From: a virus
Length of the DNA stretch: 37,542 nt
Strand: one strand, 5' to 3'
Virus record (IMG/VR): IMGVR_UViG_3300038425_000073
Span: 1-37,542 of that record
Shown in pieces: positions 37,233 through 37,542 of the stretch (position 1 is its first letter; the number at the start of each line of letters is the position of its first letter). The position numbers and the translations under genes are program-made. The notes under the pieces are model-generated. The model did not search any database. It saw nothing but the letters and a program-made list of their open reading frames with translations, and was not told the DNA's origin.

Positions 37233-37542
37233 TGAGTTCAACAACAACACCCACATCTGAGACAAATGCAGGAACACAACCATTTGTAACAGCAGAACCT
37301 AAGTTCCCTGCCTTTGAGGACTCCGAGATTAAGGTCTTGAAGGGTATCACTCTCTCTAAGAACGGTGGTTGGTGGAGTGCCATCCTGCTTGTCGAGACCT
37401 ACCACAAGATACAGGTGAAGTGGTATCTCTGGCAAGAGAAGGAGAACAAGGACACCCATCAGAAGGAATGGAAGAGGAAGCAACACTTCACAATCAACTC
37501 CTACAATTGGGAAGAATGCAAGAAAATAACAGACCAACTTCT
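37232..37542 (+). CDS. Hypothetical protein, 3' end outside window
   Basis: The frame starts at ATG 37232 in a TAATG overlap and is open to the window edge (103 codons visible). A Thr/Ser-rich N-terminal tail precedes a strand-rich domain with Trp-Trp (GGWWSAILLVE) and a basic loop (KEWKRKQHF). No family recognised from this part. Confidence 0.65.
   Translation, partial: MSSTTTPTSETNAGTQPFVTAEPKFPAFEDSEIKVLKGITLSKNGGWWSAILLVETYHKIQVKWYLWQEKENKDTHQKEWKRKQHFTINSYNWEECKKITDQL

Noticed and set aside
1-37542. CRISPR array or insertion sequence
   Set aside because: No regularly spaced repeats beyond the coding repeats at 22.9-23.1 kb, and no transposase or terminal repeats with target duplications.

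Overview
This window looks like part of the genome of an archaeal tailed virus (Caudoviricetes-type, probably a siphovirus) or a closely related provirus. The viral identity rests on a large terminase, a run of tail genes in canonical order (tail tube, -1 frameshifted chaperone pair, tape measure, baseplate hub, distal fibre-like proteins) and head-tail joining proteins. The archaeal host is inferred from expression signals. About 30 transcription units start 23-35 bases downstream of an archaeal TATA box (TTTATAA, TTTAAA and TTATTAA types), mostly with no room for a 5' leader. Internal genes are joined by ATGA, TAATG or GTGA overlaps or by GGTG-type Shine-Dalgarno sequences. A ribosomal protein uS2 homologue of archaeal type and an ERCC4/XPF-type nuclease fit the same picture. 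The host lineage cannot be fixed from the sequence. Portal, major capsid protein and prohead protease are not recognisable and presumably lie outside the window.

Layout. 1-1226 (+): C-terminal half of a family B DNA polymerase. 1228-11881 (-): tail module. 11924-13575 (-): zinc protein, ERCC4 nuclease and GNAT acetyltransferase operon plus a small gene. 13614-17779 (+): terminase large subunit, a large cysteine-cluster protein and small genes. 17781-20027 (-): two small membrane proteins and a nucleotide-metabolism operon (MazG-like/LAGLIDADG fusion, deoxyribosyltransferase-like protein). 20115-24211: head-tail connection genes on the plus strand, with a winged-helix gene diverging from a shared palindromic TATA box. 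24208-27627: small genes and a zinc-finger/PD-(D/E)XK protein. 27630-34394 (-): the most unusual region, with small cysteine-rich proteins, uS2, a DHH phosphoesterase, a 3'-5' exonuclease, a nucleotidyltransferase-like protein, a trypsin-like protease and a structured non-coding RNA with its own promoter. 34473 to the end: two free-standing homing-type endonucleases, a beta-rich protein and an operon of small unknown genes cut by the window edge.

How it works together. The polymerase, the separate exonuclease, the DHH and ERCC4 enzymes and the nucleotide enzymes would serve viral replication, repair and precursor supply. The terminase, connector and tail genes build the virion. The 30.9-28.3 kb operon couples a RecJ-like enzyme to a ribosomal protein and several tiny proteins by stop/start overlaps. 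Seven genes of 20-56 codons fall below usual ORF cut-offs and are recovered here from promoters, overlaps or start signals.
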